From Clostridiales bacterium (GTDB lineage: Bacteria > Bacillota > Clostridia > Christensenellales > Aristaeellaceae): a stretch of 62,524 bases of DNA. Both the position numbers and the translations under genes were made by a program. Positions 27,110-35,922 of the stretch are shown piece by piece. Under the pieces are notes generated by a model, which had not been told where the DNA came from, did not search any database, and was given only the letters and a program-made list of their open reading frames with translations. Numbering within the stretch: position 1 is the stretch's first letter; every line of letters begins with the position of its first letter. The DNA lies in NCBI GenBank assembly GCA_004555155.1, contig SFJH01000011.1, positions 1 to 62,524 of the forward strand, read 5' to 3'.

Positions 27110-28144
27110 ATGTTTACGGAAGTTTTGATGCCCTCGGACGACGCCATCCGGGAGGCTGCGGCGCTGATCCGCGCGGGTCAGCTGGTGGCGTTTCCCACGG
27201 AGACGGTTTACGGTCTGGGCGCGAATGCGCTGGATCCCGAGGCGGTGGCCCGGATTTTCGCGGCGAAGAACCGGCCCGGGGACAACCCGCTGATCGCCCA
27301 CATCTCCGACGTCTCCCAGCTGCGCCCGCTGATCGACTGCGAGCCGGGGCCGGTCGCCCGGCGGATGATGGACGCCTTCTGGCCCGGCCCGCTGACGATG
27401 ATCTTTCCCCGGGCGAAGCTCGTTCCCGCGAATCTGAGCGCGGGGCTGGACACGGTGTCCGTGCGCCTGCCCTCGCACCCGGTGGCGCGGGCGCTGATTT
27501 CGGCGGCGGGCGTGCCCATTGCCGCGCCCAGCGCGAACCGGTCGGGGCGGCCCAGTCCCACGTCGGCGGCCCACGTGTTCGAGGATATGAAGGGGCGGAT
27601 CCCGCTGATTCTGGACGGCGGCGACTGCGCGGTGGGCCTGGAATCCACGGTGGTGGACATGACCTGCGATGTGCCGCGCATCCTGCGCCCGGGCGGAATC
27701 ACCGCGGAGATGATCGCGGAGGTGGCGGGCGGCAGCGAGGTGGATCCCGCCGTGATGCGCCCGCTGCAGGAGGGCGAACAGCCCCGCTCGCCGGGCATGA
27801 AGTACCGCCACTACGCGCCCAGGGGCGAGCTGACCATCGTGGAGGGCGACCCGGCGAACGTGGCGGAAGCCATCTCTGAAATGTACGACTGCGCGCTGGC
27901 CGACGGCCATCACCCGCTGATCCTCGCGCTGGACGGCCATCTCGCCGCCTACGGCGGCCGGCGCGCGGAATCGCTGGGCGGCGACGAGGCCGAGATGGCG
28001 CACCGCATCTTCGCCCTGCTGCGCGATGCGGATGCGCTGGGCGCGGACGTGCTGTTCTCCGAGGCGGTGGAGGCGCGCGGACTGGGGCTGGCGGTGATGA
28101 ACCGCCTGGGGCGCGCCGCGGCGTTTCACATTCTGAAGGTCTGA
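27110..28144 (+). CDS. ywlC: L-threonylcarbamoyladenylate synthase (Sua5/YwlC)
   Basis: Makes threonylcarbamoyl-AMP from threonine, bicarbonate and ATP, the first step of tRNA t6A37 synthesis. 344 aa: a YrdC domain (about 1-205; FPTETVYGLGANA, KNRPGDNPLIAHI, SVRLPSHP, SANRSGRPSPT) and, after the linker SPGMKYRHYAP, the C-terminal Sua5 domain. So this is the long Sua5 form. ATG at 27110 follows AAGGAG; an upstream in-frame start would overlap the preceding gene. The t6A made here is later methylthiolated by MtaB, also in this window. Confidence 0.94.
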   Translation: MFTEVLMPSDDAIREAAALIRAGQLVAFPTETVYGLGANALDPEAVARIFAAKNRPGDNPLIAHISDVSQLRPLIDCEPGPVARRMMDAFWPGPLTMIFPRAKLVPANLSAGLDTVSVRLPSHPVARALISAAGVPIAAPSANRSGRPSPTSAAHVFEDMKGRIPLILDGGDCAVGLESTVVDMTCDVPRILRPGGITAEMIAEVAGGSEVDPAVMRPLQEGEQPRSPGMKYRHYAPRGELTIVEGDPANVAEAISEMYDCALADGHHPLILALDGHLAAYGGRRAESLGGDEAEMAHRIFALLRDADALGADVLFSEAVEARGLGLAVMNRLGRAAAFHILKV

Positions 28145-28156
28145 AACGGCCCTTCC

Positions 28157-28180
28157 GTCCGCCGTTCACGGGCGGCGGAC
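28157..28180 (+). terminator. Possible weak terminator hairpin
   Basis: Perfect 8-bp stem GTCCGCCG/CGGCGGAC (28157-28164 with 28173-28180) without a clear T-tract, between the Sua5-type gene and the acetyltransferase gene. Confidence 0.35.
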
Positions 28181-28212
28181 TTCGTCCACTTCACGGTTTG
28201 AGGAGGCGTTCG

Positions 28213-28719
28213 ATGGCTGACATTCGTCCCGCCGCACCGGCGGAGCTGCCGCGCGTGCTGGCCTTTTACCACGCGATCATCGAGGACATGGCGGAGGATC
28301 CCTACTTTCCCTGCTGGGAGCGGGACGTCCACCCGACAGACCGCGCGCTTGCCGAAGCGGTCCGCCGCGGTGAGCTGTTTCTGCTGTTCACCGGCGGAGA
28401 AATCGCGGGCGCGATGGTGCTCAATCAGGATCAGGGCGAGATGGCCCGCGCCTGCCCGTCGGACTTCGCGCCGTCCAAGATCGCAGTGGTGCACCTGCTG
28501 TGCGTGCATCCCCGCTTTTCCCGGCGCGGCTATGCCCGGGCGCTGGTGGCGCACGCGATTTTCCGCGCGCGTTCGGAAGGCCGCAAGGCGGTGCGGCTGG
28601 ACGTGCTGGAGGGCAATCTGCCCGCCGAGCGGCTGTATCTCTCGGCGGGCTTCCGGCGTGTCGGCGCGTACACCGCATCCTTCGGAATGTGCTTCAATGT
28701 CTACGAATACGCGCTTTGA
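28213..28719 (+). CDS. GNAT-family N-acetyltransferase
   Basis: 168-aa acetyl-CoA dependent N-acyltransferase. The N-terminus ADIRPAAPAELPRVLAFYHAI is typical of small GNATs; motif A is seen as VHLLCVHPRFSRRGYARALV (acetyl-CoA pyrophosphate loop in RRGYA), followed by EGNLPAERLYLSAGFRRVG (motif B). ATG at 28213 follows AGGAGG. The substrate is unknown. Confidence 0.88.
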   Translation: MADIRPAAPAELPRVLAFYHAIIEDMAEDPYFPCWERDVHPTDRALAEAVRRGELFLLFTGGEIAGAMVLNQDQGEMARACPSDFAPSKIAVVHLLCVHPRFSRRGYARALVAHAIFRARSEGRKAVRLDVLEGNLPAERLYLSAGFRRVGAYTASFGMCFNVYEYAL

Positions 28720-28726
28720 AACTTCA

Positions 28727-28753
28727 GCGCCCGGAAACGACGTTTCCGGGCGC
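28727..28753 (+). terminator. Terminator-like hairpin
   Basis: A perfect 12-bp stem GCGCCCGGAAAC/GTTTCCGGGCGC (28727-28738 with 28742-28753, loop of 3) just after the acetyltransferase gene, with only TTCG after it. Confidence 0.6.
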
Positions 28754-28806
28754 TTCGTCCGCGCTCGCTTTTTGTCTGAAATCTCCTCATCCCCCGCCAT
28801 ATCCGG

Positions 28807-28835
28807 TTGATTTTTCGCTCAAATCCGATTATACT
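28807..28835 (+). promoter_or_regulatory. Promoter for the YhhN-like gene
   Basis: TTGATT (28807-28812), 17-base spacer, TATACT (28830-28835), about 40 bases before the start at 28877. Confidence 0.8.
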
Positions 28836-28876
28836 GGAAGCAGAACTTCTGACTTCGCAGAAAGAGGAGGTCGCCC

Positions 28877-29479
28877 ATGAGCTTCCTGATCCTGATTCCC
28901 GCGCTCTTCGCCGCGCTGCAGCTGATCACCCGGAAATACATCTTCAGCGCGCTGACCACGCTCTCCTGCGCGGCGATCTCCGCCAAGAACGCGCCGGTGC
29001 TGGCGGCGGCGCTGGCGATCTCGGCGGTGGGCGACTGGTTCATGTCCCACAAGGGCCATCACCAGAAGCTCTACATCGCGGGCATCGCGTTCTTTCTGCT
29101 GGGGCACGCGCTGTTCATCGTTCAGGCGATTCTGCGGATCCGCGCGATGGGGCGTCCCCGGGCGCTGGCCGGATCGCTGATTGCGGGCGGAGTGCTGTCC
29201 GCCGTGATGATCGCCTATCTGCTGATGCGGGTGCTCCCGATGGTGCCGAAACTGATGAAGCTGCCGGTGGTGCTATACACGCTGATCAGTCTGGCCAGCT
29301 TCACCTGCGCGCTGATGACCGGGGACGTGCTCTACGCCGTGGGCATCGCGCTGCTGCTGTTCTCGGACACGATGATCGGCGAATCCGACTTTGTCGGCAA
29401 CCGCCGCGCCGGGCCGCTGATTCTGCCCACCTACTACCTGTGCCACATACTCGTCGCGCTCAGCGCCCTGCTGCGCTGA
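28877..29479 (+). CDS. YhhN/TMEM86-family membrane protein (lysoplasmalogenase-like)
   Basis: Integral membrane protein of 200 aa with seven or eight predicted helices. The motif GDWFMSHKGH in the second or third helix, then GIAFFLLGHALFI and SDTMIGESDF, fit the YhhN family, whose mammalian member hydrolyses lysoplasmalogen. Anaerobic clostridia do make plasmalogens, so the activity is plausible here but not shown. Start ATG has GAGGAGG upstream. The next gene, ribulokinase, starts 20 bases later and is probably co-transcribed. Confidence 0.85.
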   Translation: MSFLILIPALFAALQLITRKYIFSALTTLSCAAISAKNAPVLAAALAISAVGDWFMSHKGHHQKLYIAGIAFFLLGHALFIVQAILRIRAMGRPRALAGSLIAGGVLSAVMIAYLLMRVLPMVPKLMKLPVVLYTLISLASFTCALMTGDVLYAVGIALLLFSDTMIGESDFVGNRRAGPLILPTYYLCHILVALSALLR

Positions 29480-29499
29480 GTCATAAGGAGGTTGCCCCC

Positions 29500-31173
29500 A
29501 TGACCCAATATGCAATCGGCGTGGATTTCGGCACGCTGTCCGCCCGCGCGCTGGCGGTGGAAATCGGAACGGGCCGCGAGCTGGCCAGCGCCTCGATGGA
29601 CTATCCCCACGGCGTGATGTCCCGCGCGCTGCCCGACGGCACGCCCCTGCGCCCCGACTGGGCGCTGCAGCACCCCGGCGATTATGCGGAATGTCTGCGC
29701 GCCGTGGTGCGCGAGACCCTGCGCCGGGCGCAGCTCGATCCGGCAAACGCCGCAGGGCTGGGCGTCGACTTCACGGCCAACACCTTTCTGCCCGTGAACG
29801 CGCACGGCGACCCGCTGTGCCTTCAGCCCGAATGGCAGTCGAATCCCCATGCCTGGGCAAAGCTCTGGAAGCATCACGCTGCCCAGCCCTTCGCCACACG
29901 GATGGAGGATGCGGCCCGCGCGCGGGGCGAGCAGTTCCTTGAACGCTACGGCGGAAAGGTCTCCCCGGAGTGGATGCTGCCGAAGCTGTGGCAGATTCTG
30001 GAAGAGGCGCCGGAGGTCTGCGAAGCCGCGGATTGCTTTATCGAGGCGGGCGACTGGATTGTCCGCCAGCTGACCGGCTCCGACGCGCGCTCCGCGAGCA
30101 TCGCCGGCTACAAGGCCTTCTACGATCCCCAAAGCGGCTATCCCATGGATTATCTCCGCGCGCTGGATCCCCGTCTGGCCCGGCTGACGGAGGAGAAGCT
30201 GCAGGGCCGCATGCTGCCGCCGGGCGCGAGGGCCGGTGTATTGAACGCCCGCGGCGCGGAATGGACGGGGCTCCCGGAAGGCGTACCCGTCGCGGTGGCC
30301 AACATCGACGCCCACGTCTCCATGCCCGCCGCGGGCCCGACGGAGCCGGGCGACATGCTGATGATCCTGGGCACCTCGGCCTGCCACATCATGCTGGGCA
30401 GCGAACAGCGATCCGTGCCAGGCATCTGCGGCGCGGTGCTGGACGGCGTGCTCCCCGGCATGGTGGGCTACGAGGCCGGGCAGAACTGCTGCGGCGATCA
30501 CTTTCACTGGATCGTCGATCACTTTGCGCCCGCCCGTTACGCGCAGGAGGCGGAGCGGCGCGGAATCTCGCTGCACGAGCTGCTGACGGAGAAGGCTGCG
30601 GCGCTGAAGCCCGGCGAAAGCGGACTTCTCGCGCTGGACTGGTGGAACGGCAACCGTTCCGTACTGGTGGACGCGAATCTCACCGGACTGCTGCTGGGCA
30701 TGACGCTGTCCACCCGGTGCGAGGAGATCTATCGCGCGCTGATGGAGGCCGTGGCCTTCGGCGCGCGGAAGATTCTCGACGCCTTCGAGGAGAGCGGCAC
30801 GCCCGTGCGAAAGCTGTACGCCTGCGGCGGCATCGCCCAGAAGAATCCTCTGATGATGCAGATCCTGGCCGACGTGCTGCGCCGTGAAATCCGGATTGTC
30901 CGCTCCGCGCAGGCCTCCGCGCTGGGCAGCGCGATGTTTGGCGCAGTGGCTGCGGGCAGCGCACAGGGCGGTTACGACAGCGTCACCGACGCCGCGCGGG
31001 AAATGGGCGGCGTGGACGCGCGCATCTATGCGCCGGATCCAGAAAACAGCCGGGTCTACGATGCGCTGTATCGTGAATACTCGCTCCTGCACGACGCCTT
31101 CGGACGCGATCAGGACGGCGTAATGAAGCGTCTGCGCCGCCTGCGCGACGCGCAGCTTTCGCGCAGCCGCTGA
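29500..31173 (+). CDS. araB: Ribulokinase (FGGY family)
   Basis: Phosphorylates L-ribulose in arabinose use; 557 aa, the normal AraB length. The N-terminal IGVDFGTLSARALAV is the phosphate-1 motif; GVDFTANTFLPV and MLPKLWQILEEAPEV are typical of AraB; the C-terminal ACGGIAQKNPLMMQILADVL is the FGGY signature region. ATG at 29500 follows AAGGAGG. No araA, araD or arabinose transporter is next to it, so its pathway partners lie elsewhere. Confidence 0.92.
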   Translation: MTQYAIGVDFGTLSARALAVEIGTGRELASASMDYPHGVMSRALPDGTPLRPDWALQHPGDYAECLRAVVRETLRRAQLDPANAAGLGVDFTANTFLPVNAHGDPLCLQPEWQSNPHAWAKLWKHHAAQPFATRMEDAARARGEQFLERYGGKVSPEWMLPKLWQILEEAPEVCEAADCFIEAGDWIVRQLTGSDARSASIAGYKAFYDPQSGYPMDYLRALDPRLARLTEEKLQGRMLPPGARAGVLNARGAEWTGLPEGVPVAVANIDAHVSMPAAGPTEPGDMLMILGTSACHIMLGSEQRSVPGICGAVLDGVLPGMVGYEAGQNCCGDHFHWIVDHFAPARYAQEAERRGISLHELLTEKAAALKPGESGLLALDWWNGNRSVLVDANLTGLLLGMTLSTRCEEIYRALMEAVAFGARKILDAFEESGTPVRKLYACGGIAQKNPLMMQILADVLRREIRIVRSAQASALGSAMFGAVAAGSAQGGYDSVTDAAREMGGVDARIYAPDPENSRVYDALYREYSLLHDAFGRDQDGVMKRLRRLRDAQLSRSR

Positions 31174-31207
31174 TTGTGCATCATGCCGCCGGAACCGGGC
31201 TGCGGGA

Positions 31208-31239
31208 GCGCTCATCCGAAAGGATCAACGCTCCCGCAG
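31208..31239 (+). terminator. Possible terminator hairpin after araB
   Basis: GCGGGAGCG and CGCTCCCGC pair across a loop of about 14 bases, starting some 30 bases after the araB stop; no U-tract follows. A dispersed repeat copy begins 12 bases later. Confidence 0.4.
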
Positions 31240-31250
31240 GCGTTGCTGGT

Positions 31251-31440
31251 CTGTCAGAAATCACGCAGAGCCATCTGCGAAATCGAGCGCGGCGGCATGT
31301 ACGGCGCGCTTGCTTTTTTCCGCAAGCGTCGGGAAAAGCGCCTTCCGTCGAGAAACCGTGCGATCTTCAGCTTTCCGCGTTTCTTTCTCGGATATAATCC
31401 TCAGATTTTCATCAAAAGTGTCGAAATGACCTTTCGACAC
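31251..31440 (+). repeat. Dispersed MITE-like element, copy A
   Basis: About 190 bp that begins CTGTCAGAAA and ends CTTTCGACAC, giving imperfect terminal inverted repeats. The core GCGCGGCGGC-x-TGTACGGCGCGC and TTTTTCCGCAAGCGTC is shared with copies at 43167 and (inverted) 45966. Its right end is itself a small hairpin, GTGTCGAAA/TTTCGACAC. No gene of its own is convincing. Confidence 0.75.
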
Positions 31441-31678
31441 GCATTGAACGCCTGCCGGCTGCTCCGGCAGGCGTTCAATGCGTTGAAAAACGACCGTTTT
31501 TCATCGCGCTAGGCCGGTTGCCTAAAATTCTGCGGAATTTCCGGGCAGCAACCGGAGCGGGAATCCATTTTCCCATCATGCCGGAAGTGACGTACACGCC
31601 GTCGCTTCCGGTTATACAGGCTGTCCTGTGATACCTTGTCAACAGTCTGAACGCCTGCCGGTAGCTCCGGCAGGCGTT
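31441..31678. repeat. Cluster of four stem-loops in an intergenic region
   Basis: Four strong inverted repeats in 240 bases: 18 bp perfect (31441-31458/31464-31481); CCGGTTGC/GCAACCGG (31514-31521/31548-31555) enclosing AAATTC/GAATTT; CCGGAAGTGACG with one wobble (31581-31592/31600-31611); and a 12-bp perfect stem (31650-31661/31667-31678). The first and last share the stem AACGCCTGCCGG. The last may end transcription of the minus-strand gene that stops at 31732. The region 31174-31731 holds this cluster and element copy A, and I see no gene in it. Confidence 0.65.
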
Positions 31679-31731
31679 GCCTGTTCAGGGGAAAGCTCGT
31701 CCGCCGCACCGGCGGCTCATCGCAGCATCCA

Positions 31732-34116
31732 TTACTGTGCAGCAATGACGCGCAGCAGCGACTGCACCGAGCCCACATTGTAATTGGCAAAGGCGAACAG
31801 GCCCTCTCCGCTCCTGCCGACCGCCGCCGTAAAGGGACGCCGCAGGTCGCCCGCGCGCATCAGGCGGCGCCATTCGATCACATCCGCCAGGCTCGGTGCA
31901 AACAGCAGCTCCGCATCCTTCAGCGTCTCGAGCACGAGTTTCAGCTTTTCATTCTCCGCGTCCGATTCGGAATCCACGAAGATCCTCACCGCCACGCCCC
32001 GGTTTTCCAGTTCCTCTCGGGACTCCAGCAGTTCGTTGAAGAAATGCTCGGTCGGCTCCTGACCCGGCGCGGCAAAGGCCAGTATGGCGTCCATGCCCCG
32101 CTCGGGGAAGATCGCCTCCGAACCATCGGCCCGATGCGCGCGCAGCGGCGGCAGCGGCGCATAGAGCAGCTTCTCCGGTGTGCAATCCCTGCGCAGCTCC
32201 ACTTCCACGCGCACCGATTCGCCTGCGGCCACCTCGGCGGGCGCCATCCATCCGTCCACCGCGCCGTCGATCTGTCGGGCGCAGGTGATCACGCGATAGC
32301 GTCCGGCGAACACGGGAATCTCCAGCGTCTCCCGGAGCGTCCTGCCGTACAGGTGCAGCGTGCGGTATGCGCCGTTCTCCAGCACGCCCACGGTGAAGTG
32401 AACGCCGTACTGCAGCTCGCGTCCCGACCGGTTCACCAGAATCAGCGCTGCGTCCGCCTGTCTCGCCGGGAACAGCGCGCGATACGCCGCGCCGTCGTAG
32501 AACTCCTTCTCCCCCGTGGCCGGGTTCAGCCGGGCGGCGATGCCCAGCGCCCGGGCGCAGGCCACGAACAGCACGTCCCGCGCGTCGGCGCTGCATCGTC
32601 CGCTGCGCATCACTGCGCGCAGATCCGGCGTCAGATTTGCAGGGCCCATATCGCACAGCGTCAGCCGCTCCTCCAGCGCCGTCCACAGCGCATGCGCGTC
32701 GGCAGGAGCGCTTTCGCCGAACCAGCTTCGCGCCTCCGTGCGCACCGGCAGCAGCATCTCATTCCGCACGCGGGGCTTCAGCACGCTCTCCACCCAGATT
32801 TCCCTCGGATAGCGATCCCGATAGGGCAGCGCGCCCGCAAGCGCATCCTCCAGCATCTCCACCGTCGCATCCACAAAATCCTTCTCCCGCAGCGTATCCA
32901 GCAGCGCGCGCTTGTCCGCGTCGTCATAGCCGGGAAGCGACAGGAACGCCTGAATCGCGGCGTGATTGCCGCAGGCGTTCTTCAAATAGACGTTCTCCGA
33001 ACGGAACGTGGCCTTGTAATCCTCGCGGATCGCCTCGCAGCGGCGCAGACGCGCTTCATGGGCGGCGGTCTCCTCCGGCGGGAAGTCGACGGGCTGGATG
33101 CGGGTCTCCAGCGGCGGACGCTGGTCGAACGTCTCCACGCCCTCCATCACCGCCGCCGCATCGCCGAAATCCAGCTCGACTTCGGTTTGCGCAGATACGT
33201 CCACCATCCTGCACAGGAACCTTTCTCCATCGTGGACGTGCAGATGGAGCGTTCCCAGGCCGGTGAGCAGCGAGACCGCTCCGCCTTCGTCGGTGATCTG
33301 CTCGTTGATGGGATACAGCTCGGCCATGTTGGCCAGCTCGAAGCGCACCTTCAAGCCGGGGCGGGGCGCGCCGTTCTCCGTGACGCGGACGGTCAGCAGC
33401 GCGGTCTTCGCATAGGCGGCGGTGCGGTTGATGACATAGGCGTTGCCGTCGGCGTTCTCCACCCGCTCGCTCACCGGCCTGACGCCGTAGGCGCGGGTAT
33501 GCACCAGCATGGCCTTCGAGGCGGCGGCGGTGAACCAGCCGGAGTTCAGCACCGGCTCCGGCTCGCACGCGCCGAGATAGCGCCACTCGCCGTCCACCCA
33601 GGCCTCCACCCAGGCGTGGTTGTCGTCGCAGTGCGCCCAGCGGGGCACGTACACCTGCCGCGCCGGGATGCCCACGGAGCGCAGCGCGGATACCAGCAGC
33701 GTGGATTCCTCGCCGCAGCGGCCGAAGGTGCGGCGCACGGTGGTCAATGCGCAGGCGGTGCGGTCGTCGGTGGACTGGTAGGTGGCCTTTTCGTAGCACC
33801 AGAAGTTGACCTCGCGGACGGCCTCGTCCATGCTCTTGCCCGCGATTCTCTCCGAAAGCTCCTCCCAGATCGGGCCCTGATAGAATTCCAGATTCTCATT
33901 GTTCACCCTCGGAAACAGCACGAAAGCCCGGAACACATCCTCGGGAATCGACGCGCCCCAGGCCGTCGCCGCGCGCGTCATCTGCGCATGCCGCACGATC
34001 TTCACAAGCGCATCCTCGCTCAGGGCGATCCGATCCGCCTCGGGCAGCGCATCCAGCAGATACCGCACGCCCTCGCGCTCCGCGGCGCTCATGTCGGTAT
34101 TCACAATCCGGCTCAT
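31732..34116 (-). CDS. Transglutaminase-fold domain protein
   Basis: Cytoplasmic-looking protein of 794 aa, no signal peptide or membrane helix. A transglutaminase/protease-like core lies at about residues 95-215: RRTFGRCGEES with Cys134 as nucleophile, CDDNHAWVEAW with His near 167, then WRYLGACEPEPVLNSGWF, where the usual Asp of the triad region is replaced by an Ala-Cys-Glu context known in a group of bacterial transglutaminase-like proteins. Beta-rich domains follow, and the last 120 residues (AILAFAAPG ... LFAFANYNVGS) have a thioredoxin-like look without a CxxC. Start ATG follows GGAGG. It lies after the ABC transporter binding protein gene but behind that gene's terminator, so its link to sugar uptake is uncertain. 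Enzyme activity (peptidase versus amidase) is unknown. Confidence 0.78.
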   Translation of the reverse strand: MSRIVNTDMSAAEREGVRYLLDALPEADRIALSEDALVKIVRHAQMTRAATAWGASIPEDVFRAFVLFPRVNNENLEFYQGPIWEELSERIAGKSMDEAVREVNFWCYEKATYQSTDDRTACALTTVRRTFGRCGEESTLLVSALRSVGIPARQVYVPRWAHCDDNHAWVEAWVDGEWRYLGACEPEPVLNSGWFTAAASKAMLVHTRAYGVRPVSERVENADGNAYVINRTAAYAKTALLTVRVTENGAPRPGLKVRFELANMAELYPINEQITDEGGAVSLLTGLGTLHLHVHDGERFLCRMVDVSAQTEVELDFGDAAAVMEGVETFDQRPPLETRIQPVDFPPEETAAHEARLRRCEAIREDYKATFRSENVYLKNACGNHAAIQAFLSLPGYDDADKRALLDTLREKDFVDATVEMLEDALAGALPYRDRYPREIWVESVLKPRVRNEMLLPVRTEARSWFGESAPADAHALWTALEERLTLCDMGPANLTPDLRAVMRSGRCSADARDVLFVACARALGIAARLNPATGEKEFYDGAAYRALFPARQADAALILVNRSGRELQYGVHFTVGVLENGAYRTLHLYGRTLRETLEIPVFAGRYRVITCARQIDGAVDGWMAPAEVAAGESVRVEVELRRDCTPEKLLYAPLPPLRAHRADGSEAIFPERGMDAILAFAAPGQEPTEHFFNELLESREELENRGVAVRIFVDSESDAENEKLKLVLETLKDAELLFAPSLADVIEWRRLMRAGDLRRPFTAAVGRSGEGLFAFANYNVGSVQSLLRVIAAQ

Positions 34117-34127
34117 GGCAATCCTCC

Positions 34128-34162
34128 AAAAAAGGGGCGCTGGTTTTCACGCCAACGCCCCC
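34128..34162 (-). terminator. Terminator of the sugar ABC transporter operon
   Basis: On the minus strand a 10-bp stem with one G-U pair (34152-34161 with 34134-34143) is followed by UUUUUU (34128-34133), right after the binding-protein gene. Confidence 0.9.
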
Positions 34163-34180
34163 GAATTTCATAACCTGCGC

Positions 34181-35866
34181 TTACTTGTACTGCGCGTTGT
34201 AGGCATTCTGATAGATCTCCACCAGCTGGGACAGGCCCTGGGATTCGAGGTCGGCCAGCCAGGCGTCGTAATCGGTCTCAACGGACTTGGTGCCGTTGAA
34301 GAAGGCGATCATGCCCTCCTTGATGGTGGTGCTCAGGTTCGCCTTGAGCACGGACATGGTCTCGTTCTCCTCATCGGTGAACTTCAGGTTGGGCATGGCC
34401 TGCTCGTCCTTGGTGTAGGGCTTGTATTCCTGCGTGACCTGATACAGCAGGGTCTCCAGACCGTCGGCGCTGTAGAGGTCGACGTTGGGATCGGAGGGCT
34501 CGCCCAGGCGGAACTTCGCGTCGCGATAGGAGATGGTCATCTGCAGCACGCTGTAGCTCTGGGGCTCGCTCTCCTGCCAGGGAGTCAGCAGCTTGAACAG
34601 GGCGGGCTCGCCGTTGATGCCGATGGCGTCGGGATCCGCATCGGTCCACTGCTCGCCGTACACGCCGTAGTAGCCGCGCATGGTGGCCGCGTAGGAGTAC
34701 AGCAGGTCGCCCAGCTTGAAGGCCTCCACGGGATGCTCGCAGTCCGCAGAGATGGTGTAGCCGTTGCCGCCAACGCTGTCATAGGGATAGGAGATGGCGT
34801 TGGTGTAGCCTTCGGGGCCGGCCACGGGCAGCACGGGGCGATAGTTGCGATAGATATCGCTGCCCAGGTTGCAGAACAGGATGTAGCCGCCGGAGCAGGC
34901 GCCGAGGCGGTCGCTCTCCGCGATCTGGGTCAGAGCCGCCAGATCCTGGGTGAAGGAGCCGACGTAGATCAGGCCCTCGTCCACCAGCTTGCGGACGTAC
35001 TCAACGCCCTGCTTGAAGGAATCCAGCGCGAAGGGAGTGGACACGGTGTCGCCGTCCATGTACATGCCGAAGGCAGAGCTGTCGGTGGTGACGGTGGTGT
35101 CCAGATCCAGGGTGTAGTAGCAGAAGGCGTTCATGATCGGGTTCTCGACGTTGGTGTACCAGCCGTCCTTGTAGTCGCCGGCCAGCGGGATTTCGTCGGT
35201 GGGATCGCCGTTGCCGTTGGCGTCCTGATCGCGGAAGGCCACCAGCACGTCGTACAGCTCGTCCAGGGTGGTGGGCATCGCGAGGCCCAGGTTGTCCAGC
35301 CAGGTCTGGTTGATCCAGAACTTGCGGGGCGCGGTGCAGTGGAAGCACTCGTTGACCACGGGCAGAGAGTAGATGTTGCCGTCCAGCTGGGTGATCAGAC
35401 CCTCGGTGCCGGGGAATTCCTCGAACATCTTCTTGGTGAAGGTGCCGTGCTCGGCGATCAGGTCGTTCAGGGGCAGGAACATGCCCTCGTCCACGCCGAA
35501 GCGGCTGATCATGGCGCTGGTCATGCCGCAGCTGAGGAAGACGTCGGGGTAGTTGCCGGAGTTCAGGATCAGACCGAGCTTCTCGGCGCGGCCCTCATAG
35601 GGGATCAGCTCGAAGGTGAGATCCACGTTGGTGACGTCCTCGAGCCACTTCACGAATTCGTTGTCCTCCCAGCTGGAGATGGACGCGTGATCGGTGACGG
35701 CGATCTTCAGGGTGATGTCGCCGAAGTTTTCGCAGAGCTTGTAGTCGGAGAGATCCTCGTCATGCTCCCACTGGGGTTCCCAGGCCAGCGCGAAGCTCGC
35801 GCAGCTCAGCAGCAGCATCAGCGCCAGCGACAGGCTGAGCAGCTTCTTCAGAAAGGTCTTTCTCAT
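34181..35866 (-). CDS. Extracellular sugar-binding protein of an ABC transporter
   Basis: Solute-binding protein of 561 aa of the large family-1 (LplA/LipO-like) group, capturing oligosaccharides outside the cell. A signal sequence occupies residues 1-29; LLLSC is a possible lipobox, but a type I cleavage at ALA is also possible. The mature part has features of the family such as PYEGRAEKLGLILNSGNYPDV near residue 90 and the acidic DANGNGDPTDEIPLAGDY loop, similar to calcium-like loops in many members. ATG at 35866 has AGGAGGAACACAC upstream; a longer frame runs back into the permease gene and is wrong. Third gene of the operon, 56 bases after the second permease. Confidence 0.92.
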   Translation of the reverse strand: MRKTFLKKLLSLSLALMLLLSCASFALAWEPQWEHDEDLSDYKLCENFGDITLKIAVTDHASISSWEDNEFVKWLEDVTNVDLTFELIPYEGRAEKLGLILNSGNYPDVFLSCGMTSAMISRFGVDEGMFLPLNDLIAEHGTFTKKMFEEFPGTEGLITQLDGNIYSLPVVNECFHCTAPRKFWINQTWLDNLGLAMPTTLDELYDVLVAFRDQDANGNGDPTDEIPLAGDYKDGWYTNVENPIMNAFCYYTLDLDTTVTTDSSAFGMYMDGDTVSTPFALDSFKQGVEYVRKLVDEGLIYVGSFTQDLAALTQIAESDRLGACSGGYILFCNLGSDIYRNYRPVLPVAGPEGYTNAISYPYDSVGGNGYTISADCEHPVEAFKLGDLLYSYAATMRGYYGVYGEQWTDADPDAIGINGEPALFKLLTPWQESEPQSYSVLQMTISYRDAKFRLGEPSDPNVDLYSADGLETLLYQVTQEYKPYTKDEQAMPNLKFTDEENETMSVLKANLSTTIKEGMIAFFNGTKSVETDYDAWLADLESQGLSQLVEIYQNAYNAQYK

Positions 35867-35922
35867 TGTGTGTTCCTCCTCATTTATTCTATTCCACATG
35901 CCGCGCATGTTGAATACCGCGA

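Noticed and set aside
31174..31512. Small plus-strand frame after araB
   Set aside because: It covers the dispersed repeat; the matching peptide in copy C reads in another context and the frames are not kept, so the similarity is DNA-level.
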